A DNA stretch of 64,000 nt from Plazaster borealis (Eukaryota > Echinodermata > Asteroidea > Forcipulatida > Labidiasteridae). Location of the stretch: NCBI GenBank assembly GCA_021014325.1, contig CM037467.1:4588001-4652000 (forward strand), in the 5' to 3' direction. The translations under genes and the position numbers were made by a program. Below are positions 54,425-63,753 of this stretch, in pieces (the stretch's first letter is position 1; each line of letters starts with the position of its first letter). The notes under the pieces were generated by a model, which was given only the letters and a program-made list of their open reading frames with translations, had not been told where the DNA came from and made no database searches.

Positions 54425-55028
54425 TCGCAGTATTTTAGGCCAAGATAAAGCAGATCTTCTTCATCCTTAGTTTAGCTTAATTGTTTTAACTGAGTTTAAT
54501 TTTGTCATAAATACATGTATACAAAAGATCCCAACGGAAATAGGTCTCAATTGTTAGCGGTCTTTAACTAAAGTTTATATGATAAAGTGAAATTTGAACG
54601 GTATCAACTGTATCGGCAGCCACTACTGGGTGAAATGAACCATGGTTTCCAGACAGCTTTTTCTGTATACTTGTACAATGGCTGTAAGCAGTGACCTGTT
54701 TTTTTGTTTGGATGAATTGAGTAGGGTCCATATCTAATGGTTTGGGCCATTTGAAATTGATTAGGTTCTCCACACAAATTAATTACATGCTAATTAAAAA
54801 CGGACTGTAGCCTACTGACCGATGGCCGCACGGTGTGATTTGTTTTTGATGGTGTCACGCAGGGTTAAGTGGTGGCTTAACTGTGACCCCATTTTCAGCT
54901 CTGCGACAAACTTCTGGAAAATAATTTTAGAAATCCAAGATCAAGTAACTCATTCCATGATGGAAGTGCCTTAGAAACCCATGTCCCTACAGAAGCTGCT
55001 TCAAAGCTATCAGTTAAAACAGATAATT
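54425..55028. other. Unique sequence, site of the 55041 insertion
   Basis: Minus frame 54895-55040 is open into the insertion and continues on its other side from 55558 to about 55730; see findings. Otherwise nothing recognised. Confidence 0.35.
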
Positions 55029-55040
55029 GGGTTGGCAATC

Positions 55041-55542
55041 GCATTGGGGTTGAAACGAATTTACTCGAAAAATGATATTGTATAAACATAACTGAGTGCA
55101 TATTCTGGCTAATAGCAGAAGCCAATGTATGAAGATGTCGACAAAACACCTTAGAAAATTTATAAGATATCTTGACACCAATCCGTTGTAAATTGTCAAG
55201 AGAATAGCGCCTGTCGTTTCAGCCTCGTTACACGTACCCTCTCGAGCTCAACGATTGATTAAAAAAGCACGAAATATAATGCAACCATTCATTGCTAACA
55301 GATGAATTGTGCCGTTATTGCTTGAAATTTCTACCGGGGAGTAAGCAATAATTTCCCCGAGCATCATTACTGCCTTTTTCTTTTTTTACCGTTAATATAT
55401 TTTTCGTCGAGACGTTTTGCTCGGTGCATGATTTGAAAATATTCAAAGTAAATGAACTGTGACATTATTTAAATAATTATGTAAAAAATGAATAAAATTT
55501 GTGTGTAGTGGGAAGACACTAACAAATGTAATAGTTGTGGCT
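55041..55542 (+). mobile_element. Dispersed 0.5-kb sequence, copy 2, with 13-bp flanking repeat
   Basis: Near-identical to 52280-52785. It is bracketed by GGGTTGGCAATCG at 55029-55041 and 55546-55558, so it looks like a true insertion with target duplication. Class unknown: no inverted ends, no poly(A), no ORF. Confidence 0.75.
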
Positions 55543-55808
55543 ACAGGGTTGGCAATCGGGAGTTATCTATGCATGCCGAATTGGATTGGATTAATTGCAG
55601 TTCGCAAATTTCATGCAACCGAAATTCTTTTAAGAAAAAAAACCTTTTAAGAAACGTCCATAGGTATATCCTACATCTTATGGGCGGACCGAATGAATGT
55701 AAAAATTTCCCCAGGGTTAAAACAGAATTGGGATTGGACTATTTTTCAATGACTGCTCTTTGTTCCGACATCCCAATATTCCGATAACTCCTCGTGATCT
55801 ACACGCTT

Positions 55809-55893
55809 GGGTTGGGGTTAGGGTTAGGTTTAGGTTTAGGGTTAAGCTGAGGGTTAAGCTTAGGGTTATAGGGTTAGGGTTAGGGTTAGGTTT
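55809..55893 (+). repeat. Interstitial telomere-like TTAGGG repeats
   Basis: About 85 bp of GGTTAG variants (GGGTTAGGGTTAGG, GGTTTAGGTTTAGG, GGGTTAAGCTGAGGGTTAAG). Degenerate but in register over most of its length. Confidence 0.85.
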
Positions 55894-56119
55894 TGGATTG
55901 ATTAGAAAACACATTGTGTCGGAACTTAGGGGTGTTGGGTCTAAGGTGGGTAACCCTTTTGTTCACATTATGCCTTGGTTTAATTATGTGAACGGAGGGA
56001 AAAACACAACATGGCAGCGCCATGATATAAAGGTCAATAAAGAGAAAGCTTTTCGTCAAAAATGACAACGAATTCTGTGAGAACTTTTTTTGAGAATAAT
56101 GGAGTCACCGTTTTGAAGG

Positions 56120-56320
56120 TCGAAACAATGCGGGCGTTCATGTAAGCTTTAGTGTTGGTTTCTACCCTGCCTTCCACCTCTGTGCACAAAGGTCCAAATC
56201 CCGCTTCGGACCGGAGTCTTGCATGTTGAATGTGTTTTCAGACCCTATCTGATTCTATGCTGGGCTGTCCCTTCTTTGGGGTTTCTCCCACATCTAAAAC
56301 TGAAGGCGTGTCTTCAGCAG
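56120..56320 (+). mobile_element. tRNA-derived SINE-2
   Basis: CCCTGCCTTCCACCTCTGTG, AGGTCCAAATCCCGC (eroded B box), then GTGTTTTCAGACCCTATCTG, GGGTTTCTCCCACATCTAAA and CTGAAGGCGTGTC, the body seen at 29200-29310. Confidence 0.6.
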
Positions 56321-56329
56321 TGGTGTATC

Positions 56330-56960
56330 CAGATATGTACATGGGGGGGGGGGCTGGTAGGCAGGGGCAAGGATATCATTGGGGTGGGGGCTATTTTACC
56401 CATCTGCACCTGACTGGTCACTACACACTGTTCCTACCGAAGCCCATGTGTAGCACTTAGGCCTATTTAATAACATTAAATATTTACATGCTTTGCAAAA
56501 AAACATATCCGAACAAACTGTCTAGCGTTGAAAGGAGTACATTATTATCTTTAATATGATATATACTTTGTTGTGTTCCCCCACTCATATCACTAGTAAT
56601 GAGAGTGTAAGGATAGACACCAACGTCTTGTACATCTACGGGTTTTCCCCGTAGTTAGGCGCTAACACCGTTTGTGTGTTCATACGGAAAATCCCGTATA
56701 GTTAGGCAGATATGGGTTAATGTATCGATCCATTCATTTGTTTTGGGATGCAAGGATTCTGAGCTCCCTCCCCATTCATCTTGTTACGCCTACTGGGTAC
56801 ATCCTGAAGGATACTTCCTTCATTAGCAGAAAGATATAATAATAATAATTTTAGTTGATTCAATATCTTGTTTGTAATTGAATACACTTAATATTCGAAA
56901 TTTCGAAAAGTTTGAAATTTCGAGCGCCCGTGATTAGGCCTATACTTGAAATGGGTGAAA
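56330..56960. other. Unique sequence, nothing supported
   Basis: G10 run near 56343; AAAATCCCGTA / TACGGGTTTTCCCCGTA inverted words near 56636-56700. No gene. Confidence 0.35.
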
Positions 56961-56962
56961 GT

Positions 56963-57165
56963 TCACTGGCACCCTGAATGATTGATAACTTTCTCAAGTT
57001 GATTTACACAAGAACCGTCCATAATGCTTGCAAAAAAGTGTCCATCTTTACCCATCAAAACACTCCCGCGGCAGAACTTTGTAATGACAACATGGCTGGG
57101 CTTGGCGTCGTTTTCCCCACGGTGAAGCAAAGCAATTTTGTCATCACTCCAACCGCCCGTGGGAC
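56963..57165 (-). CDS. Candidate 3'-terminal exon, unknown protein
   Basis: After TTGAATTAG (acceptor-like) the minus strand reads 66 codons to a TGA at 56965-56963: PTGGWSDDKIALLHRGENDA, KPSHVVITKFCRGSVLMGKD, then GHFFASIMDGSCVNQLEKV. The amino-acid composition is that of a soluble protein, and codon third positions are GC-rich compared with the flanks. The polypyrimidine tract before the acceptor is weak and the frame stays open 24 codons further upstream. The opposite strand has an overlapping 63-codon frame. No family recognised. Confidence 0.33.
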
Positions 57166-57169
57166 CTAA

Positions 57170-57970
57170 TTCAATAACGACCCAAAAGACGCAAAATATT
57201 ATTTCACCAAACAGGTTAGTGATCGATCACGTAAGACTATCGGTGCAATTTGCCTCTGTGTGTGTCCCCCGGGGACGGGGGGCCGATGTGTCCGCTACGT
57301 TCCCTCGGTCCCTCCCGGTGACGAACCGGTGTGATTGTTATTTCTAACTGCGTGAACCTGCGAGCTGCTTCTGCTTCGAGCACCGAGGTAGTGACATCAG
57401 CGCGGGGTTTCATTTGCGAAGGGGTTGTTGTCCGGTGTGATGACTTCTTTAAAGTGAATATAACCAGATGTAACAATAGTCGGTTTTTATAACTAACGTT
57501 TTTCTTAATTATTTGTTATTTATTTAGTTTCAGAGATCTGATTGTTATAAATGTCTACTCGTTTGTACTTTATATATTAAGCCCCGCGGCTGCCCGGTTG
57601 AGCGGTTTCCCAACTGTTTTCATCAACAATGTAGATGTTTTGTACTTTGTTTTCCTTTTTTTTTATACCAGCATTTCCTTTTGTTGTTAAATGAATTAGT
57701 CATAGAACTAATTGTGATGTGAAATCTTTGTGTGCCCGGAAAAGGGCGTCTAGCCACACAAAGTACCTTTTTACAGTAACAGACGACCGTAAAAGCAAGA
57801 AGATGGCTCCTGGAGGAAAAAAAGCATTACTGTTACATTTTTGTTGCTGTAATTACCCCCAAAGACATGTTTTCCAATTCCCATGCAGAGTTTAACCTCC
57901 CTATAATGACTTCATGAACAAAACAATCAAAAATTCCGCGCTCAGTTTTCTCAAAACACAATTTTGCACA
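57170..57970. other. GC-rich then AT-rich unique sequence
   Basis: 57240-57430 is GC-rich, open on both strands, and could be exon or promoter; no decisive signal. The rest is AT-rich without recognised features. Confidence 0.3.
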
Positions 57971-57974
57971 ATAA

Positions 57975-58369
57975 AGGCATCGTACACGTTTGGTAATTGG
58001 AGCCCATTGTTTGTTTCAAACCTATATAGTTGTAGATATATACCATAAAACTAACCTGTGAAAATTTCAATTCAAAAGGTGGTACAATTTTGTTGAGATA
58101 TTGCCGAAAATCTGGAGCGGTTATGCCCATACACGCAGGAAGAATAATCTGCATTGGAATTCACACTCTGAGAAGCCTTACGCGTATAACGCTTCTCAGA
58201 TTCAAATGTTTTGGGGGATAAAAGGTGATATATTTTTCCATAACCGCAGTACTTCGAAGTGAAAGGTTTCTCAAAATGTAATATACTGTCCAAAGCTGCT
58301 GTACTTCTTACCAAGTAAGTTTGTATTGCCATTAATTATCAGAGTCATTACCAAACGTGTACGATGCCT
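57975..58369 (-). mobile_element. TTAA-type MITE, family A, reverse
   Basis: 395 bp, left flank ATAA (mutated), right flank TTAA 58370-58373. Termini AGGCATCGTACACGTTTGG and complement. Interior GCCTTACGCGTATAACGCTT equals the central palindrome of 1440-1825. Confidence 0.85.
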
Positions 58370-58379
58370 TTAATATTGC

Positions 58380-59220
58380 TTACACCCATTCTCCGGTTAC
58401 TTTTCCTTCACGTCCTACTTCCGGGTGCACGATGACATACAAATGGTCAAATTAATGGAAATTAAAGAACGGAAATAAATTGACTTTTCCAATAATGAGT
58501 TATTCCTTTAACGGGGTGAAATCAACTCTATACCGTCTGTGCCACTGTAGACACGCACCGCATACAGCTACTGGGTGTTATTTCAGAACCTACGGGCTTT
58601 GGGTTTCTGAATTATTATTTACAGAGAGCTGATTGATTCCAGTAAAGGTGACTTCAAATTGATTGAATCATTGGATAAATGAGATGTAGGAAAATTCAGT
58701 TTGGTTTGGACACACGTTTATCATTGAAAAAAAAAGGTTCCACAATATTTGTTCAAACCGCATATACATGTTTTTCAAGTAAGCACGAACAATATAATAA
58801 TATTGAAAGGTGTTTGTTTCTTTTAAAACAAATTAACAAATGAAAAATATAAACAATAAGATAAAAGAATAGGAGAAATCAGACATTTTAATTTTGCGAG
58901 TAAAGCTTGGTAATCATTGACTGGAAATTAAATATTGTGTAAACAGTTTTTAAACGTCAAATTGTCTTGAAAACAAAAACAGCTGGTGACCGATTTGCTT
59001 GATCAATCAAGCGTGAAGCACATTTCTTTCAAAACAGCACGCGTGTGTCCAGAGGACAATGTTACACACACGATTATCAACCTATATATTTCATTTTAGA
59101 GCAAAAATAACAATGAAAATAATCTTGCTTTTTATATTCCCATGCTAGGTTCTTGATCGTACTTTACCAAGTATGATTTGGCGTTAGTGAACGCAACCAC
59201 AAGGCGCTCCATAGTTTGGA
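58380..59220. other. AT-rich unique sequence
   Basis: Nothing supported. Confidence 0.4.
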
Positions 59221-59225
59221 ATTTC

Positions 59226-59452
59226 ATGGCTCTGCTTACCGCCGAATTCTGCGCTTGCGATCACCATTCTCCGCTTACAGGGTAAGCGCCGAATTTCTGC
59301 GCTAGCTTTGTAAGCAAAGAATGCCTAGTAACTTGGACTACGCACGCACACAAGCAGAAATTCCCTGTTAACCTGTGAAATACGCTTGACGTAAGGTCGG
59401 AATTCCCTGCTTCCGTAAGCGCTGTTTCTTCGCTTACGGTAAGCAGAGCCAT
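59226..59452. mobile_element. 227-bp inverted-repeat element with GTAAGC motifs
   Basis: Perfect 16-bp ends ATGGCTCTGCTTACCG (59226-59241) and complement (59437-59452). The interior repeats CGCTTAC/GTAAGCG and GAATTCTGCGC-like words in both orientations. The 129-codon minus frame crossing it is most likely an artefact of the symmetric sequence. Confidence 0.7.
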
Positions 59453-59570
59453 AGAGTTGGGCTCCGAACTTTCCAATCCAATTTTAAAGGATCGCATAAA
59501 CAACTTTCTTCCCTTTTTCTTGTTAACACCATTGGAAAGATCCGGTCGTTCTCCTTCCAACCATTGTACG

Positions 59571-59703
59571 GCCGTGTCCGAATTGGCGGCTGCGACTACG
59601 GCTACGGCTTCGGCTACGGCTGGTGTTGCTATTGGCATTCTATGCGTCAACGCATGTCCACGTGACTCTCGAGCTGGAGTCTAGCCGCCAATTCGGACAC
59701 GGC
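59571..59703. mobile_element. 133-bp inverted-repeat element, family G, intact
   Basis: Perfect 21-bp ends beginning GCCGTGTCCGAATTGGCGGC at 59571-59591 and the complement at 59683-59703. Interior GCTACGGCTTCGGCTACGGC. Decayed relatives at 36152 and 49382. Confidence 0.8.
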
Positions 59704-59935
59704 TCGAGTTTGGGTATGGAGGATCAAGAAGGACTAAACTACAGCTTTAAATCAAATGGCCTTTGTGCTCATGCTTGAGTGATTTTTTGTTTGTAATCTT
59801 GTTTGACTAAAGTCTCGTATATGGTAAGGAAGATGGGATATGAGTGCCGTCGCCTAAAATCGCCTACGGTTTAAGAAGGAAAATTAGTAGTGAGAGGTTG
59901 TGTATCGTTCCACTGCATCGGCAAAGACAAAAAAG

Positions 59936-60089
59936 GGGTCTTTTCGAAACCACGCGGCTTTGGCTTTGGGCCCTGGCTTAGGCTCCGACTGTCTGTTTGA
60001 AGCTCCGCACTTAAGGCCTATGTTTTCCAAATAACTGATGGAGCCTACAAGCCAGAGCCCAAGCTCAAGCCATGGTTTCGAAAAGGGCC
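59936..60089. mobile_element. Inverted-repeat element, family H, diverged
   Basis: GGGTCTTTTCGAAACCACG at the left; CCATGGTTTCGAAAAGGGCC at the right; interior GGCTTTGGCTTTGGGCCC and AGCCAGAGCCCAAGCTCAAG. Related to 50730-50890. Confidence 0.7.
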
Positions 60090-60094
60090 ATAGT

Positions 60095-60505
60095 ACATCA
60101 GTTGGTCACGTTATGTACATTGTAATAGCAGTTGCAAAATCTGATGAGTTTAAATGTACGATTCCGGCTTCAATGTTATGTCATGGATGTGGTATGACCA
60201 GAGAAAAAAAAACAAGTTGGCTTTACTCCTTAATATCGCTCTACATGGGTTCATGCTACCGCCATCGTTGTATTGCTCCCTGTATCCAATTCACAAATAC
60301 TGATTCACGTACGCAAACAGACTACTTTCCCCCATTCTCGATGTCATTGCGTTGATTAATAATTGAAGGACTGTCAGGTCTTCCACGAATTATTACGCCC
60401 CTCTCCCCCTTGGGTTTTGCTATTTGAATGCTAACTCTTCCTTGCTCTTTCGGGCTACGTGTGCGCAGTCCAACAGAAAACAAGGGTCTTAGTTTAGCGG
60501 TAATT
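60095..60505. other. Unique sequence, nothing supported
   Basis: A 105-codon plus frame (60038-60355) starts inside the family H element and lacks support. Confidence 0.35.
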
Positions 60506-60510
60506 TCATT

Positions 60511-60627
60511 AGCCTTTTAAGATGGTGGACACTATAGGAGTGCACTGTTTGGTTTGGGTGTATACAGACAAATTTACCAAAACCTAATATTGTCATAGTA
60601 TTGTGTCCACCATATCTCAAAATGGCT
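60511..60627. mobile_element. 117-bp inverted-repeat element
   Basis: AGCCTTTTAAGATGGTGGAC at the left and GTCCACCATATCTCAAAATG at the right are inverted copies with small gaps. Non-coding. Confidence 0.6.
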
Positions 60628-60629
60628 TA

Positions 60630-61265
60630 TTGGAGTGGCCGTTGAGGCTAGTTGAGCCAAGTCTTTGATCAGTGAGCAGGCCAGCCTAAGGAAATGGCGA
60701 CGTTTTACGTTTGTTTAACGCGCCATTGGCTTCTGCCGTATGATGTCAATAAGTCCACTGCAGTCCATGGTCATTATCGAGCCCTGACCGTGTTACTATA
60801 CAGTCATTTAATTTGTATTTATTTATAATAATACAAATAAAAAAGGTTAAATAATAATCTGCTCTCTTTATTTGAATCTTTATTTTAAGAGATTGTGTTT
60901 GGTTTACTCTAGTATAATGCAATCATGTGAAAATTAAAGTAGTTGATTGATTGATGATTGATTGATTGATTTATAAATCAGAAAAAGGGCTTTAATTTTC
61001 GCCTTGAAAATGACATTGAAACCCTGACCATTCATTGTTCTCATGAATATGTCCTGTTTTGTTGTACTTCCTTATAACATGGAGCTATAGCTCCATGCTT
61101 ACGGAATTGTTACCCTCAAGCCAGCATTTTTGTTTTCGCACGAGGCCATGGCACGACAGTCTTTTCAATGACCGAACATTTTAGTGCTGAGAAGTATACT
61201 GTAGAATATTTGGACGGGTATGGGACTTCGCACGAACAGGGTTGAATTGGGATGAAACGGTACCG
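60630..61265. other. Unique sequence with a (TTGA)n microsatellite
   Basis: (TTGA)n with one interruption at about 60947-60973; CATGGAGCTATAGCTCCATG is a perfect 20-bp palindrome at about 61079-61098. No gene. Confidence 0.55.
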
Positions 61266-61269
61266 CATG

Positions 61270-61560
61270 ACGTGCTGTGGCAGAGCGGTTAAGAGCACCG
61301 GACTCAAGGTCTGGTGTTCTGATTAGCAGAGTGTGGGTTCGAGTCCCAGTCGTGGCTTTGAGTTCAGCAAGATATGTTTTCCATATTGCTTTGTCCTTCG
61401 GATGGGACATTAGGCCGTAGGTCCCGTGTACTAGGATTTGGTTGTGTGCGATAAAGAACCCGAAACACTTATCGTGGAAGAGTAGGGGTAAACCCTGGTT
61501 TCCTCAGGCTTGCCAGCTGCAGTGATTAAGTTCACTTATGAGGCAACCTTGGTTTCATTA
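61270..61560 (+). mobile_element. tRNA-Leu-like SINE, body type II (Nin-DC-like domain)
   Basis: Head GTGGCAGAGCGGTTAAGAGC, ACCGGACTCAAGGTCTGGTG and GTGTGGGTTCGAGTCCCAGT: a well preserved tRNA-Leu(CAA)-like sequence with long variable arm. Body CCTTCGGATGGGACATTAGG, CCGTAGGTCCCGTGT, AAAGAACCCGAAACACTTAT and GAAGAGTAGGGGTAAACCC is the deeply conserved central domain found in SINEs across eumetazoans, which I believe is the one called Nin-DC. Not a tRNA gene. Confidence 0.75.
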
Positions 61561-61564
61561 CCAG

Positions 61565-61980
61565 AAATATAATGATCATAATATTATAATTTTTTAATTT
61601 CATTGATATAAATATCGAAATAATTTTTTTTAAATATTTGCAATGTCCTTGCCTAATTGTTACACAATGGTGTCATTTGAGATTTGACATAATTTCAGTG
61701 TTCATGAGTCACTTTTGCTGATTAAAAAACCCCAACAATTTTAATACCCACATATCTGTATGTAGCCTACTGGACCTTTACAAAATGAGTACAAATAATA
61801 TATTAAATACATTAAAAAACTGAAAGAAATCATTGCTGATAGCAGACAGTCGTAATACATATATATACTACAAAAATAGATTTTGCAGAGAGTGGCTTTA
61901 AAATATAAAACACCTGGTTATTGAAAGTACTTAAAGAGTTACATGGAGGTAAAATAAATGAAAACAACAACTTACTTGAT
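61565..61980. other. AT-rich unique sequence
   Basis: Nothing supported. Confidence 0.4.
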
Positions 61981-61985
61981 GTTAA

Positions 61986-62355
61986 AGGCATCGTACACGT
62001 TTAGTAATTACTCAAAATACATATTAGCATAAAACTGACTTGGTAACGAGCAACAGAGAGCTGTTGATAGTATAAAACATTGTGAGAAACGACTCCCTCT
62101 GAAGTAACGTAGTTTTTGAGAAAGAGGTAATTTCTCACTAAAATAATAAAAAACTTCTTGCAAGAAGTTTTTATTCCTATTTGAAAGCACACAAATTTGT
62201 ACAACAAGGGTGTTTTTTCTTTCATCATTTTCTCAGTTGCAACTTCGATTACCAATTGAGCCCAAATTTTCACAGGCTTGTTATTTTATGCATATGTTGG
62301 GATACACCAAATGAGAACAATGGTCTTTGACAATTACCAAACGTGTACGATGCCT
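61986..62355 (-). mobile_element. TTAA-flanked MITE, family B, reverse
   Basis: 370 bp between TTAA 61982-61985 and 62356-62359. Termini AGGCATCGTACACGTTTAG and complement, identical in type to family A, while the interior is family B. Central hairpin ACTTCTTGCAAGAAGT. Confidence 0.85.
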
Positions 62356-62499
62356 TTAATGTTCACTGCATCAACTGAGAGCACTATCGTCTGCGCGCAG
62401 TGGTCATTTGTGTGTAAACAGGCAATCGATTCGAACTGCGAGTGCGTACACGTGCTGCTGGTAAACCACGGAGTTGCAAGCAACCGTTGATCGGCTCGT

Positions 62500-62590
62500 T
62501 GTAGTGGGCGGGCTTTTAGACAACACTCAGTTATAAAACGGCTCGCAGGCCGCACGTAATTCCTTAATAATCAACGATTTCAGTACAATA
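62500..62590 (+). promoter_or_regulatory. Possible TATA promoter of the right-edge gene
   Basis: GTGGGCGGGC (GC box, near 62505) and TATAAAA at 62532-62538, followed about 40 bp later by TTTCAGTACA (initiator-like). The region 62370-62570 is GC-rich and non-repetitive. It lies 1.2 kb before the ATG at 63754, so a long or spliced 5' UTR would be needed. Inference only. Confidence 0.35.
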
Positions 62591-63437
62591 CTGTCTTGCA
62601 GAGCAAACATCGTAAAGTGCTTTATACCGATGGAATTACTTGGTCTTATACAACAGTGACATTGGCTATGCCTACAATGGCAGTGAGTGTTGCATCTGAT
62701 CGTTATTTTGCATGTAACACTACACTATAACCATGCTTGACTGTGGTATCTGTTTTCGCCGTAATTACTTTCTGCAACAGTAATATGTTGCATAGGTGGA
62801 CTTCGGTTATCTTAAAAATATCCAGATTCTGAAATGTTGTATGTGCGGGATATAGAGGTTTATTTTAGTGTCGAGATTGTTCGAGGACTCCGGATTGAAT
62901 GACTGTGTGCGTATAGTGTTAACCTAACTTCGTTCATCAAGCCGGTCTTTTCCCAAATGCAAATATCAAGACTCTGGGTTGAGAACACCGGAAGACACAG
63001 TAGTGCTGTTTATTGGAAGTGTTTGATGAAAACAGCTGTTTCTCCTACCTCTTATGGAAACGTCGTTATCACCTCCATCTAACTCAGTGTCGGGAAGCAG
63101 TGCCGAGACTACTCCGTCGTCAAAACATCCGCCAAACATTCCTTTTAACAAAAAACAAGTTTTTATACTTGACTGAAAACAAACCCATTGTATTTCCGTT
63201 AACACAGAAGTTTAGTGTTTATTTGTTAAAGGGACACTCGATCTGCGCAATTTTGAGATCAGAGCAACTCTTCTGGAAAAAGGGTTTCGAGCAATATTGA
63301 TAACATAGCGTCACGTACGGCTGCTTTTGACCATTGTCACCCTTAAAAGGAACATTGTTTCTTTGCCCAACACCTCAATGGAATTTGTGCGAGTGGACGG
63401 GATGTAACGCTCTCCCCGTTGGGGATTTTATAACTGC

Positions 63438-63701
63438 ATGAACATCAAGGAAGGTGTCAGTGTTGAATGTGATCTTGTCCCGTGTATCGATCCGGTCTCC
63501 AATATCGCGCGCTCTTTATGTGCTTTAAAATTAGGAACGGATGATATTTTGTGTGTTGCACGTTCGTTTGGCGTTTCAGTACAAAGCTGCGGATACGCTA
63601 TATTCGGAAATTCAGTATTAAGCAAACACTTCGATGCACTAGATTCACCTATCGCCGGAGTAAGGGAGTTCCTTTTGAAACACTTTGAGGTCGAGTGGTG
63701 A
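63438..63701 (+). other. 87-codon ORF just upstream of the secreted-protein start
   Basis: ATG-started, TGA-ended frame 52 bp before the ATG at 63754. It reads fairly naturally (SVECDLVPCIDPVSNIARSL; CVARSFGVSVQSCGYAIFGN) but has no recognised domain. It may be an upstream ORF in the leader, an unrelated small gene or chance. Confidence 0.25.
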
Positions 63702-63753
63702 ATAACGTTGCCACTCTGTACTTTTTGCGTGTTTGGATTTGAAAGCCGTTACC

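Noticed and set aside
55717..55914. ORFs across TTAGGG-like repeats
   Set aside because: Repeat translation only.
59261..59650. 129-codon minus ORF
   Set aside because: It spans two inverted-repeat elements whose symmetric words create long open frames.
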